Shown one piece after another: positions 1 to 8,045 of a stretch of DNA of 28,064 bases. The notes beneath the pieces were generated by a model. The model worked only from the letters and a program-made list of their open reading frames with translations. It was not told the origin of the DNA and made no database searches. How positions within the stretch are numbered: position 1 is the first letter of the stretch; each line of letters opens with the position of its first letter. Where the stretch lies: the NCBI GenBank assembly GCA_002418705.1, contig DIEQ01000062.1, positions 1 to 28,064 on the forward strand, written 5' to 3'. Position numbers and translations under genes: made by a program. The stretch comes from Mageeibacillus sp. UBA5770 (GTDB lineage Bacteria > Bacillota_A > Clostridia > Saccharofermentanales > Saccharofermentanaceae).

Positions 1-130
1 AGACGGCTTAATGGACAGGGAAATCATCGAAAGCATTACGGCGCTGGTATCGGTGAAGCTTGTCAGCCGGCGCGGGGAAGTCCTTTTTGAAGGCACCAGC
101 AGTGAGGCCGGCATGGAAATCAGCATGTAA
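1..130 (+). CDS. C-terminal fragment of a protein cut by the window edge
   Basis: An open frame enters from the left edge (codons in phase from base 2) and stops at TAA 128-130, giving 42 residues beginning DGLMDREIIES and ending GMEISM. The piece looks like beta-strand-rich sequence (VSVKLVSRRGEVLFEG). The ending loosely resembles the last strands of tocopherol-cyclase-like beta-barrel proteins found in Firmicutes, but that is a weak impression and not an assignment. It is convergent with the next gene, with only 14 bases between the two stops. The start, full length and function are not visible. Confidence 0.6.
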   Translation, partial: DGLMDREIIESITALVSVKLVSRRGEVLFEGTSSEAGMEISM

Positions 131-144
131 ACAGCACAGGCGAC

Positions 145-798
145 TTATCTTTTCAGCGCTGCAGCAACCTCAGCTGCTGCGTTCTCAAGCACGGGATCGA
201 CTTCGAGGGAAACTGTGCTGACTTTGGCATCGATTTCCTTATGGGCAAGAAGCTCAGCTGCTTCAACAATCCACCTGGCAGCGACATCAGCCGGAACCTT
301 CCCGGAATCAATCGTCAGGCTGAACAAGTCGGTTTCTGTATGTTTAACATTGTAATATGTCTGCAGGAAGCCCTTCCTTACATTATCACTCTGTTTGATG
401 AGGGCTTCGGCCTCTTCACGGGTCTGGATGCCTTTTACCTTCATTATATTGCTGACGCGTCTGTCAAAGGGAGACACGATGCAGACGTTCAGAACGTTTT
501 CAAAGCCATTCAGCACGATAAAGCCGCCGCGGCCGACGATGACACTGTTATCGAATTTGGCGAATGCCCGGATAGTATGATTCAGCATCCTGACCATTTC
601 GGTCTTATCAGTATCGAAGCGGTCCCAGATGCTTTGTTCCGAATTGTAGACTTTATTAAAGGCTACCAGGCCGTATTGGACAAGCACCTTTTCAATAATT
701 TCTTTGTTAATTAATGAATATCCAAGAGATTGCGCCACCTTCTCACTAATCAAGTCACCATCACTGCCAAATTCACGGGAAATAGTAATTACAGCCAT
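145..798 (-). CDS. Cytidylate kinase-like family protein
   Basis: 217 residues. The N-terminus (ITISREFGSDGD near residue 4, then a helix and a Leu/Ile strand) matches the cytidylate-kinase-like family (Pfam Cytidylate_kin2), which carries a P-loop-like turn after an ITISR strand. The turn here reads FGSDGD where family members usually have GSGG, and the canonical GKS/T is absent, so nucleotide kinase activity is uncertain. A second conserved block, VIVGRGGFIVL (about residues 87-97), and the arginine-rich LID-like stretch DRRVSNIMKVKGI fit the family. An AAAGGAG ribosome site lies 7 bases before the ATG. It is probably a cytoplasmic protein transcribed alone from the promoter at 866-894. Its true substrate is not shown by the sequence. 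Confidence 0.8.
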   Translation of the reverse strand: MAVITISREFGSDGDLISEKVAQSLGYSLINKEIIEKVLVQYGLVAFNKVYNSEQSIWDRFDTDKTEMVRMLNHTIRAFAKFDNSVIVGRGGFIVLNGFENVLNVCIVSPFDRRVSNIMKVKGIQTREEAEALIKQSDNVRKGFLQTYYNVKHTETDLFSLTIDSGKVPADVAARWIVEAAELLAHKEIDAKVSTVSLEVDPVLENAAAEVAAALKR

Positions 799-865
799 AC
801 AAATTCTCCTTTCGATATTTATGATGTAATTGCGATATTCTAAATAAAATTTAACCTTTTATAAA

Positions 866-894
866 ATTATAGCAGAAATATACGGGCAAAGCAA
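866..894 (-). promoter_or_regulatory. Promoter of the cytidylate kinase-like gene
   Basis: Read on the minus strand: -35 TTGCTT (889-894), 17-base spacer, -10 TATAAT (866-871), with an extended -10 TG one base before it. The distance to the start codon is about 65 bases. Confidence 0.6.
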
Positions 895-994
895 TTGAAT
901 GAGTTATTCGGGGAACACTCTTCGAGAATAGTAAAATATGGTATATTGTAAAGAGTATTGTATATGTGCAGCAGCCGGTACGGGAGGTTCATGT

Positions 995-1438
995 ATGGAC
1001 ATATCTTTGTGGGCTCAGTCTTATTCAAGCGAACGGATGCCTTCCTTCGAACAGATCCGGAGCTTTGTCGCCTCTCCCCTTTGGGACGAATTCAACGGGT
1101 GGATCCAGAAAAGCTATCATGCGGTTCCATCCATCGAGTACAGCTGCTGTTCCGGGCAGCCGGGATGGAATGTCAAATACAAAAAGGGATCGAAATCCTT
1201 ATGTACTCTCTATCCCGAAAAAGGCAGATTTATCGCTCTTGTCGTCGTCAGTCCAAAAGACGAACCGGAAGCAGAACTTCTGGTAAAGACGCTGACCGAA
1301 TTAACGCAGGATGTGTACAGAAGATCCGCACCGATGATGATGGGCCGCTGGATGATGCTCCGCATAGAATCCCAGGCCAGTGCAGAAGATGCTCAGAAAT
1401 TGATCGAGCTTCGCATCCGACCCCCGTTCTCCGCATAA
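995..1438 (+). CDS. DUF3788-type small cytoplasmic protein
   Basis: 147 residues starting MDISLWAQS. This ATG was chosen over in-frame ATGs from 938 because CGGGAGG sits 7 bases ahead of it and the upstream residues are low-complexity. The pattern of an N-terminal helix (MPSFEQIRSFVASPLWDEFNGWIQ), then a W-x-V-K-Y-K strand (PGWNVKYKKGSKSLCTLYPEKGRF) and a late MMMGRWMMLRI strand, is typical of the DUF3788 family of Firmicutes, whose role is unknown. No signal peptide or membrane segment is seen. It stands alone, divergent from the kinase-like gene and convergent with the CsbD-like gene. Confidence 0.75.
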   Translation: MDISLWAQSYSSERMPSFEQIRSFVASPLWDEFNGWIQKSYHAVPSIEYSCCSGQPGWNVKYKKGSKSLCTLYPEKGRFIALVVVSPKDEPEAELLVKTLTELTQDVYRRSAPMMMGRWMMLRIESQASAEDAQKLIELRIRPPFSA

Positions 1439-1460
1439 ATAGAAGCAATCCCCAAACGCA

Positions 1461-1484
1461 AAAACAGCCCTCCCGGACTGTTTT
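1461..1484 (-). terminator. Terminator of the CsbD-like gene
   Basis: On the minus strand, AAAACAGTCC and GGGCTGTTTT form a 10-bp stem (one G-T pair) around a GGGA loop, followed by a further T. On the plus strand the same stem has a C-A mismatch, so it should serve the minus transcript best, although the DUF3788-type gene also ends just before it. Confidence 0.7.
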
Positions 1485-1518
1485 CGTTATGATCGATTCT
1501 GCAGCTGCATGAACGGCT

Positions 1519-1752
1519 TTACTTTTTAATATCCTTTTTGTCAATAATATCATTAATCTTGCCGGCGATACTTTCTTTAATATTATTCACATTTCTGTGA
1601 ACGCTCGTCTTTTTCTTGAAATCAGCTTTTGAGGATTGAATTTTCCCCTTAAGTTCAAGCTGCTCGTTCCCGGTGATTTTGCCGGCAGCCTCTTTGACCT
1701 TACCAGCTATTTTTTCTTTGGTGTTGTTGAAATCATCTTTATTTGTATCCAT
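1519..1752 (-). CDS. CsbD-like stress response protein
   Basis: 77 residues from MDTNKDDFNN. The start is set by GGAGG about 6 bases upstream. The sequence KEKIAGKVKEAAGKITGNEQLELKGKIQ is the hallmark of the CsbD family: small, hydrophilic, Lys/Gly-rich proteins. B. subtilis CsbD is under the general stress sigma factor; the molecular function is not known. The second half (NNIKESIAGKINDIIDKKDIKK) repeats the helix pattern of the first. The gene has an extended -10 promoter and its own terminator, so it is monocistronic. Confidence 0.85.
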   Translation of the reverse strand: MDTNKDDFNNTKEKIAGKVKEAAGKITGNEQLELKGKIQSSKADFKKKTSVHRNVNNIKESIAGKINDIIDKKDIKK

Positions 1753-1808
1753 GATACTTCCTCCATCATCAACCAAAAAGTACTCTTATTGCCGGTTCTT
1801 ACCCTTAA

Positions 1809-1817
1809 ATTATAGCA
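1809..1817 (-). promoter_or_regulatory. Extended -10 promoter of the CsbD-like gene
   Basis: The minus strand reads TGCTATAAT: TATAAT (1809-1814) preceded by TGn. No good -35 box lies at the right distance. The site is about 57 bases before the start codon. Confidence 0.45.
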
Positions 1818-1862
1818 CATGTTGAGTAGCTTTGCTTGTAATATAAACCGGCGAACAGAGAA

Positions 1863-1904
1863 ACCCGTCTGACGCAAGCCCTTTCGGGCAGGCTGCAAAC
1901 GGGC
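1863..1904 (-). terminator. Possible terminator of the Fic gene
   Basis: Downstream of the Fic stop the minus strand can fold a nested hairpin (outer CCCGT/ACGGG, inner CCC-GAAA-GGG) followed by TTTCTCTG. The T-run is short, so this is tentative. Confidence 0.35.
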
Positions 1905-1935
1905 ATTATATTCAGGTAATGCTCAAGTAAACTGG

Positions 1936-2784
1936 CTATACCAGAGTGACTCTGTTTTCGAATTCGCGATATGCTGACAGAATAATGCCCAGGATATAGC
2001 AGATAAATATACCCGGATCATATTTGCCTTCGTGCCAGCCTTCCGCACTTGCCCAGAGAGAGTTAAAATAACTGTCTTTAGTCTTTTCAATCATCGCATC
2101 GAGGCTGATATAACGGCCGACATAATATCCGCTCCTGTAAAGAAGCAGGAACATCAGGAGGCGGCTCATTCTTCCATTGCCATCGCAAAAAGGCTGGATA
2201 CACAGAAAATCGAATACAAACTGCAGAATCAGAAGAAGCGGCGGCACGGCGCCTTTTTCAATGGCAATATTAAAGGCTGCACATAAGTCTTCTATCGCAG
2301 AAGGGGTATCGGCGGCCGAAACAGGTTCAAATCGATCCGCAATATTGCCATTTAAATCTGTTGTTACAACCAGATTATCCTCAGTCTTATATTTTCCTCC
2401 CGTATCATCGGAAAGATATTGGAACAGATAAGCATGAAGCTGACGGATATTTTCCGGGGTAACAGGGAAACTGTCATATTTTTCGTGAATCAGATCAAGA
2501 CAGAATCGATAACCGCGGATCTCATTTTCGGCTTTACCGATCGGTTCAACCGTCTCCTCCATCAGGTGCTTCAGTCTCTTATCGCAGGTAGACACGCCTT
2601 CAATTCGATTGGATGCACCCGCGCTTTGGATCTTGGCGACACGGACCATCTTATCAAGAATTTGCGACTTCTTCTGATATATCGGTAACTGCTCATTTTT
2701 ATACTGATTTATCAATGTGATATAGGTCTTATTTTCGCAGGGAATCGAGTTCGTTTCGAAAGAATCATAATCTAATTTTCTCAT
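1936..2784 (-). CDS. Fic family protein with altered catalytic motif, C-terminally short
   Basis: 282 residues from MRKLDYDSFE; AAAGGAG lies 7 bases before this ATG, so an upstream in-frame start at 2820 is rejected. Fic enzymes transfer AMP or similar groups to proteins using the motif HPFxDGNGRxxR. Here it is QPFCDGNGRMSR (residues 197-208): the catalytic His is Gln197, read clearly as CAG. An inhibitory-helix motif of class II Fic proteins (S/T-x3-E-G) is present as SNRIEG (58-63), and the flap (GGKYKTEDNLVV, 129-140) is intact. Many related proteins continue with a winged-helix domain; this one stops after FENRVTLV. It may be inactive, or use another mechanism. No antitoxin partner is adjacent. 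Confidence 0.88.
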   Translation of the reverse strand: MRKLDYDSFETNSIPCENKTYITLINQYKNEQLPIYQKKSQILDKMVRVAKIQSAGASNRIEGVSTCDKRLKHLMEETVEPIGKAENEIRGYRFCLDLIHEKYDSFPVTPENIRQLHAYLFQYLSDDTGGKYKTEDNLVVTTDLNGNIADRFEPVSAADTPSAIEDLCAAFNIAIEKGAVPPLLLILQFVFDFLCIQPFCDGNGRMSRLLMFLLLYRSGYYVGRYISLDAMIEKTKDSYFNSLWASAEGWHEGKYDPGIFICYILGIILSAYREFENRVTLV

Positions 2785-2845
2785 AGGATGCTCCTTTCCC
2801 GCTGCCTGACACGTCTGCACTACTTAGATTTTACACCTTTGTGAT

Positions 2846-4009
2846 TCACTGATCCAGCTTGGCTGCCTGTATCTTCCGCTCGCTCAGCCGCTTATTAACA
2901 ACCTCCCGGAAAAGGACATACAGAACGGAAGCCATCGGAATAAAAACCAGCATCCCGAGGACACCCATCAGATTTCCTCCGATCGTGACAGCGACAAGGA
3001 CCCATATCGACGGGAGGCCAATCGACCCGCCAACAACATATGGATAGATCAGGTTGCCCTCGATCTGCTGGATAATAAGAAACAGCACAACAAACCAGAC
3101 CGCCATTACCGGGTCAACGATCAGTATGAAGAACACACCGAAAAAGCATCCGATGAATGCGCCGAACATGGGTATCAGGGCAAAAACCGCAATCAATATA
3201 CTGATAAGCAAAGCATAGGGGAATTGAAAAAGAGTCATGGTAACCAGGAACAGAACGCCTATAATTACGGATTCCCTGCCCTGTCCCGACAAAAAATGCG
3301 CAAACGTCTGATTGGAAAGCGAGCAGACAAAGAGCGTCCTGTCTGCGGTCGCTTCCGGGAAAAAAGCGTAGATCACCTTTTTTGACTGTGCGGACAGCTT
3401 TTCCTTCTGAATAAGAAGATTCACGGCAAACACAAAAGCTATGACGCCGTTAAACACCGCGCCGAAAATCGAGGAAGCCACACCCATGGTAGATGAAAGA
3501 GCACTCCCTCCGGCGGTTTTGAAGTAATTTAAAATGCCCTTGCCGATTGTATCCCAGTCGATATTGTAATTGACGATGTATTCTTTGATGGCCGGGTATT
3601 TTGCGGCCAGATCATTAATCATCACTTCAACACGATCAAAGAAGGTCGGCAGCTTGTCGATGATAACGCCGAAGGAACGCGCCAGCTCGGGTACCACAAG
3701 TACAAAAACCGCCGCAACGACGCCGATAAAAAGGAGCAGCGTAATCAGCAGACTGCTGACGCGAAGAAACAGCTTCGAAAAAGGCTTCTTTTTACGCGAA
3801 AACAGCCGGGTCAATTGCTTCTCGACCCAGTGCATGGGGACGTTAAGGATGAACGCAAGACCGGCGCCTGCAAGAAAAGGTGTTATGATCTTCAGCAAAT
3901 ACCCCATGTATTGCCTGACAACACCTAAGTTCAGCAGCCCGAAATACAGCAGAAGGGCAACAACCAGCATGCCCATGATTTTGCGTATGTTATGTCTGTT
4001 CAGCTCCAT
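2846..4009 (-). CDS. AI-2E family transporter (PerM/YtvI-like membrane protein)
   Basis: 387 residues. The ATG at 4009 is placed 6 bases after GGAGG; a TTG one codon earlier is too close. The chain has about eight hydrophobic segments: two at the N-terminus (residues 10-60), one near 85-110, then a soluble stretch (RSFGVIIDKLPTFFDRVEVM, about 115-160), and a cluster of helices to the end. The ending GGNLMGVLGMLVFIPMASVLYVLFRE is the conserved G-x2-GxxGMxxxxP region of the AI-2E transporter family. Members have been linked to autoinducer export, Na+/H+ exchange or stress efflux, so the substrate is open. It may be cotranscribed with the YgjV-GNAT gene 57 bases upstream. Confidence 0.88.
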   Translation of the reverse strand: MELNRHNIRKIMGMLVVALLLYFGLLNLGVVRQYMGYLLKIITPFLAGAGLAFILNVPMHWVEKQLTRLFSRKKKPFSKLFLRVSSLLITLLLFIGVVAAVFVLVVPELARSFGVIIDKLPTFFDRVEVMINDLAAKYPAIKEYIVNYNIDWDTIGKGILNYFKTAGGSALSSTMGVASSIFGAVFNGVIAFVFAVNLLIQKEKLSAQSKKVIYAFFPEATADRTLFVCSLSNQTFAHFLSGQGRESVIIGVLFLVTMTLFQFPYALLISILIAVFALIPMFGAFIGCFFGVFFILIVDPVMAVWFVVLFLIIQQIEGNLIYPYVVGGSIGLPSIWVLVAVTIGGNLMGVLGMLVFIPMASVLYVLFREVVNKRLSERKIQAAKLDQ

Positions 4010-4066
4010 CAAAAACCTCCGCCTGCATTTTTCTCTCCTGTTTCGCTTTTAATTGATGTCATTACA

Positions 4067-4702
4067 TTATGATCCTGCTTTTCTGATAAGTGCTCCGGGA
4101 TAGCCCTGATCCTCAGCAAATCCCATCGCGACAAAGTATTTCCTGTTTGTTTCATCTTTAGGATACACCATAAGCCTTGATATATCCGTGTGTCCGGAGA
4201 ATTTCGCCGCATCAGAATAAAGATACCGGCCGACCTTCATATCACGGTACGCGGGAATCGCATAGTCGAGGCGGATGACCAGGGTCTTTGGATCTGATAA
4301 TTTGCCGACAAAAAGTCCGGCCGTCGCCATATCCCGCAGGACATAGAAGCTGATTTCATCATCTTCTATCTGAAAATTAAAATCCGGATAGAATCTGCCG
4401 ATATCCTTTCGATAGAAATCGAGAAAATAGGCAAGATACGGGCTTGCTTTTTGCGCAGGGACAATCGTGAACTGCTCCTTTTTGCGGAAAAGCTTAATCA
4501 GAAAATAGATGTTGATCCCCGCGACAGCCAGATTCATAACACCGGTCGGAATCGAGTGAATGATAAATCCATAAGCCGCGAAAACCGCACAGCCTGCCAG
4601 ATTAATAAGGCGAAGCCGTATAATCGAGCTTGTCAGAAACGAAATCAGGATAAGGACGGAAGCAGCATAACCAATCCAGTCGACCCATGCTATTTGCGGC
4701 AT
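4067..4702 (-). CDS. YgjV-like membrane domain fused to a GNAT-like domain
   Basis: 211 residues from MPQIAWVDWIGYAASV; GGAGG is 7 bases upstream, which rejects a TTG start at 4720. Residues 1-80 hold three hydrophobic segments matching the YgjV inner-membrane family (WIGYAASVLILISF, LRLINLAGCAVFAAYGF, TGVMNLAVAGINIYFLIKLF). Residues from about 95 on are soluble and resemble an acetyltransferase-like fold: FYVLRDMATAGLFVG, VIRLDYAIPAYRDMKVGRYLY (the strand and acetyl-CoA loop region) and FVAMGF near the end. The role is unknown; membrane-tethered acetylation of a small molecule is a guess. It lies upstream of the AI-2E-type gene on the same strand. Confidence 0.75.
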   Translation of the reverse strand: MPQIAWVDWIGYAASVLILISFLTSSIIRLRLINLAGCAVFAAYGFIIHSIPTGVMNLAVAGINIYFLIKLFRKKEQFTIVPAQKASPYLAYFLDFYRKDIGRFYPDFNFQIEDDEISFYVLRDMATAGLFVGKLSDPKTLVIRLDYAIPAYRDMKVGRYLYSDAAKFSGHTDISRLMVYPKDETNRKYFVAMGFAEDQGYPGALIRKAGS

Positions 4703-4787
4703 ACCAATACCTCCACACAAAAGAATCCCGGATTTCTTTTTATGCTCACTATAATAACAAGTTTAGACGATCCTATCCACATAAAAA

Positions 4788-4829
4788 GGCCGGTGCTGCA
4801 CAGACGTCAGACGCCTGGCCGCACCGGCC
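4788..4829 (-). terminator. Terminator of the sugar transport/GH2 operon
   Basis: GGCCGGTGC (4788-4796) and GCACCGGCC (4821-4829) form a perfect 9-bp stem. Read on the minus strand the hairpin is followed by TTTTT (4783-4787). It lies 22 bases beyond the glycosidase stop and closes the operon running from 10417. Confidence 0.85.
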
Positions 4830-4851
4830 CGTGTAATACAGTCAGATAATA

Positions 4852-7110
4852 TCAGCAGACTTCGATTTCGAATTCCTGAGGTGGGAAGCCGTCTGATTCG
4901 ACAAGTACCTTTACGATACCGGGTTCTCCGCAGGTCTCCACATAGAATCCGAAGGATCCGCCCTTCAGTGCAAATAGATTCGGGCCCTGCAGACGGGCCG
5001 GACCCTGCAGTGTGACACGGATAATGTTGTCTGCAAAGGGCAGCGTATTGGATTTCTGGTCAACGACACTAAGCTGGAATCGCGTTACGTCCTTGCACCC
5101 GGCAGTGAGCCTGGCATCATCGGGAACAACGATCAGGCCGGCAGGCACCGGATTCTGTGAAAAATGCTTCTCGGCTGCAAGCTTGCCGTCAACATATCCG
5201 CGGATGATTCCGTCTTCCCACAGCATACCCCATTCACCAAGCTTGTTCTCACCGATATCGCTCATTTTGATGACAAACGGCGGGTAAGGAAGGCTTTTGA
5301 ATTCATCAGATCTGCCGGTAACGGGAATAGGTTCGTAATTCCCGAACTGAACCGTAATCGTCTCGCAGTTGGTAAGTACAATCAAAGGCAGAATGCCGCC
5401 GATACTTCTTTCGCCCCTGGCCCAGTAGGTAACCGGCATAAGAACCGGCTCGACCTGCGGGCTCACCTGTGACTTGTAGACATATGCAGCTAATTTCTTT
5501 GTGCGGAACATGTCCATGACGCCGTGATAGCATATATGGTCGCCCGAACCAAAGTCTTTGTGTGTGTTGTAGTCAAATGCACACCAGCCGATCGCACCGG
5601 AGATCAAAGGATCCGCACTCGCTTCGTGATGGATTCTTAAGTGCCTGCTTACGAGTCCGATCTGCCGCTCTTCGCAGTCAAACTTCTTGGTCGGATACAT
5701 ATGTCCGCAGAATTCTGTAATCAAATATGGGACATCATGGTCAAGTCCGGTTACCTCGCGTGTTCCGCGAAGACGCAGGCTGTCACCGTCATCCGTGAAA
5801 TCGTTCATCGTGTAGACGTCTTCGAGAAGTTCGCTGTTTTCGATGCAGCGGACGCCGCCGATCGCCCTTGTGGTATCAAGGGAACGGGCAATCCGGTTGG
5901 TCTCAACATAGAAATCATGATCATCACGGGATTCGTTGATACGGACGCCCCACATGATAATGGACGGGTGATTCCAGTCACGTTCAATCATATCCCTGAC
6001 ATTTTCACAGGCGACATCTTTCCATGTACCTTCCCCGATATGCTGCCAGCCGGGGATCTCCTCAAATACAAGGAGCCCTATCTCATCACAGCGGTTCAGG
6101 AAGTGAATGGACTGCGGATAATGCGAAGTGCGGGCAAGATTCAGGTGAAGATCGAATTTAAGAATATCGGCATCCTTCTCCTGGGCTCTTCTGGGCATTG
6201 CATAACCGACATATGGCCATGACTGATGCCTGTTCAAGCCCATGATCTGGACTCTTTCGCCGTTCAAAAAGAATCCTTCGGGTGTAAACACGGCCGTCCG
6301 GAATCCGATTCGGCTTTCGAACAGATCTTCCCTGTCCCCGGCATGTAAAATCAGCTGAACAGTATAGAGTGCCGGATCATCAAGCGTCCAGAGGCGGATC
6401 GGCTCCGCATGGCTGTCCTTTTCGATGTTTTCAAAAACACATTCCACACGCGAGCGTCCGGCCGGGCACAGCACGGCTTTCTCACCGAGGAAAACATTTT
6501 TTCCTTCCATGTCGGTTACACGAACCTCAAGCACGGCAGGTGTTTCTGCCGTCTGATTGCCGATCAGGACCGTAATGCGAAGGCCCTTTTCAGATTCCAG
6601 GGCATGCAGGGGCTCGATTTTGGCGTTCTCAATGTGAACCGGTTCGAAGATATCCAGGTATACTTCGCGGTAGATACCGCCGTAAGTCAGATAATCGATC
6701 TGCCCGCCGAAAGGAGGAATGTCCTCCCTTTCCGAGGCATCGGCGATAACGGTGATCTCATTTTGTCCGCCGGCAGTCAGGAGATCCTGTACCGGGAAAG
6801 AAAACGGAGTATATCCGCCTTTGTGATCACCGAGCAGACTGCCGTTGAGATATACTTTTGCATACGACATCACACCTTCGAACCGCAGCGAAGCCGCCTG
6901 ATTCTTCCCGAGGACCGGAGACTCGAAAAAATGCTTGTAGCATGAAGTTACCTGGAAATTCTTTTCATCAAAATAATGAAAAGGAAGTTCCACATTGGTA
7001 TGCGGCAGCTGGACTTTTGCATAGCCGTTAACATCGCGGCTATACTCCATCCCATCCTGGTATTGGTACTGAAAGTACCAGTCGTTAAGCAGTTCTATAC
7101 GTTGAATCAT
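4852..7110 (-). CDS. Glycoside hydrolase family 2, beta-galactosidase-like
   Basis: 752 residues without a signal peptide, so it should act in the cytoplasm on imported sugar. The N-terminal sugar-binding domain (about 1-160: FEGVMSYAKVYLNGSLLG, GGIYREVYLDIF), immunoglobulin-like domain (about 165-275) and TIM barrel (about 280-545) are in family-2 order. The acid/base is Glu393 in WGVRINES and the nucleophile Glu466 in PYLITEFCGH. The NxKG motif of beta-glucuronidases was not seen, so a beta-galactosidase-type or other beta-glycosidase is favoured; the exact sugar is not fixed. A C-terminal domain (about 590-752) ends in beta-strands. AAGGG lies 7 bases before ATG. It is last in the operon, 71 bases after the second permease and just before a terminator. 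Confidence 0.92.
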   Translation of the reverse strand: MIQRIELLNDWYFQYQYQDGMEYSRDVNGYAKVQLPHTNVELPFHYFDEKNFQVTSCYKHFFESPVLGKNQAASLRFEGVMSYAKVYLNGSLLGDHKGGYTPFSFPVQDLLTAGGQNEITVIADASEREDIPPFGGQIDYLTYGGIYREVYLDIFEPVHIENAKIEPLHALESEKGLRITVLIGNQTAETPAVLEVRVTDMEGKNVFLGEKAVLCPAGRSRVECVFENIEKDSHAEPIRLWTLDDPALYTVQLILHAGDREDLFESRIGFRTAVFTPEGFFLNGERVQIMGLNRHQSWPYVGYAMPRRAQEKDADILKFDLHLNLARTSHYPQSIHFLNRCDEIGLLVFEEIPGWQHIGEGTWKDVACENVRDMIERDWNHPSIIMWGVRINESRDDHDFYVETNRIARSLDTTRAIGGVRCIENSELLEDVYTMNDFTDDGDSLRLRGTREVTGLDHDVPYLITEFCGHMYPTKKFDCEERQIGLVSRHLRIHHEASADPLISGAIGWCAFDYNTHKDFGSGDHICYHGVMDMFRTKKLAAYVYKSQVSPQVEPVLMPVTYWARGERSIGGILPLIVLTNCETITVQFGNYEPIPVTGRSDEFKSLPYPPFVIKMSDIGENKLGEWGMLWEDGIIRGYVDGKLAAEKHFSQNPVPAGLIVVPDDARLTAGCKDVTRFQLSVVDQKSNTLPFADNIIRVTLQGPARLQGPNLFALKGGSFGFYVETCGEPGIVKVLVESDGFPPQEFEIEVC

Positions 7111-7131
7111 AAAGATACCCTTGTTCTTTCC

Positions 7132-7144
7132 GTAAATTCTTTAC
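7132..7144 (-). promoter_or_regulatory. Possible operator before the GH2 gene
   Basis: GTAAA-TTC-TTTAC is a perfect dyad in the 71-base gap between the second permease and the glycosidase. It resembles the GTAAA..TTTAC dyad at 14633-14644. It could be an internal control site, but AT-rich short dyads are common. Confidence 0.25.
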
Positions 7145-7181
7145 ATGCAGGTTTTCAATATATATGAAATATGTCCGCGTA

Positions 7182-8045
7182 TTACTTGACCGAACCCAAC
7201 ATACCTTCGACAAACTGTTTCTGCATGGCGAAGAAAAGTATGACAGTCGGCAGAGTTGCGATTATGATCGCAGTCATGATTACACCGAAATCCGGTGTGT
7301 AAGATGAAGCGAGCGAAGAAATAGCCAGTGTAATTGTCTTTTTGTCATTCGATTGAAGAACAATCAGCGGCCACAGGAAACTGTTCCAGTATGACATAAA
7401 AACGATAATGGAAGCTGCTGCATATGTTGATTTCATCGTAGGAATGTATATGTAGAAGAACGCCTGCAGCTCATTTAATCCGTCCATCCTGGCAGCCTGA
7501 ATCAATTCCTTGGCGAATGTCTTTGTCGACTGGCGGAAATAAAAGATAACAAAGATGGAGGCGGCCATCGGCAGAATGATTGCAACATACCGGTTAAGAA
7601 GATTCGCTTTGGAAAAAAGCCGGAACAGGGGAATCATCATTGCGGCAAAAGGCACCATCATGCTCAGCAGCATGAGATTATAGAATTTTTCGCGCATTCG
7701 GGATTTGTACATTTCAAATCCATAGCCTGCGAGGGATGCAACAATCAGCGTGACTATGGTTCCGCTGATGGTAAGCACGGCGGAGTTTCCAAGAATTCTC
7801 GGAAGATCAATCAGTTCGTTCAATTTGGCGAAGTTATTGAGAAGCTCTGAGCCGATGGCTATTTTGCCGGAAGTAATATCCTTTGAGGTACTCGTTGCTC
7901 CCAGAATCATCCAGATAAACGGAAAGATACAGACAAGGGAAATGATGGAGAGGATAACGTATACGATACCGGTTTTAATGCCGCCGATGAAGTGATTTTT
8001 ACCGAAAGTTGCGGTGGTTTTCTTGAATGCTTCTTGCTTAGTCAT
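7182..8045 (-). CDS. Carbohydrate ABC transporter permease (MalG-like, CUT1)
   Basis: 287 residues from MTKQEAFKKTT. This ATG follows GGCAGGTGAT and overlaps the stop of the first permease by 8 bases, so the two are translationally coupled; an earlier in-frame start at 8093 is rejected. Six hydrophobic segments are visible. The cytoplasmic EAA loop, which docks to the ATPase, reads IQAARMDGLNELQAFFYIYIPTMK, typical of the second CUT1 permease. The C-terminus (ATLPTVILFFAMQKQFVEGMLGSVK) is the standard MalG-type ending. No ATPase is encoded in this operon, so a shared MsmX/UgpC-type ATPase encoded elsewhere is likely, as for many CUT1 systems in Firmicutes. Confidence 0.92.
   Translation of the reverse strand: MTKQEAFKKTTATFGKNHFIGGIKTGIVYVILSIISLVCIFPFIWMILGATSTSKDITSGKIAIGSELLNNFAKLNELIDLPRILGNSAVLTISGTIVTLIVASLAGYGFEMYKSRMREKFYNLMLLSMMVPFAAMMIPLFRLFSKANLLNRYVAIILPMAASIFVIFYFRQSTKTFAKELIQAARMDGLNELQAFFYIYIPTMKSTYAAASIIVFMSYWNSFLWPLIVLQSNDKKTITLAISSLASSYTPDFGVIMTAIIIATLPTVILFFAMQKQFVEGMLGSVK

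Noticed and set aside
938..994. Upstream start for the DUF3788-type gene
   Set aside because: No ribosome site precedes 938, and a good one precedes the ATG at 995.
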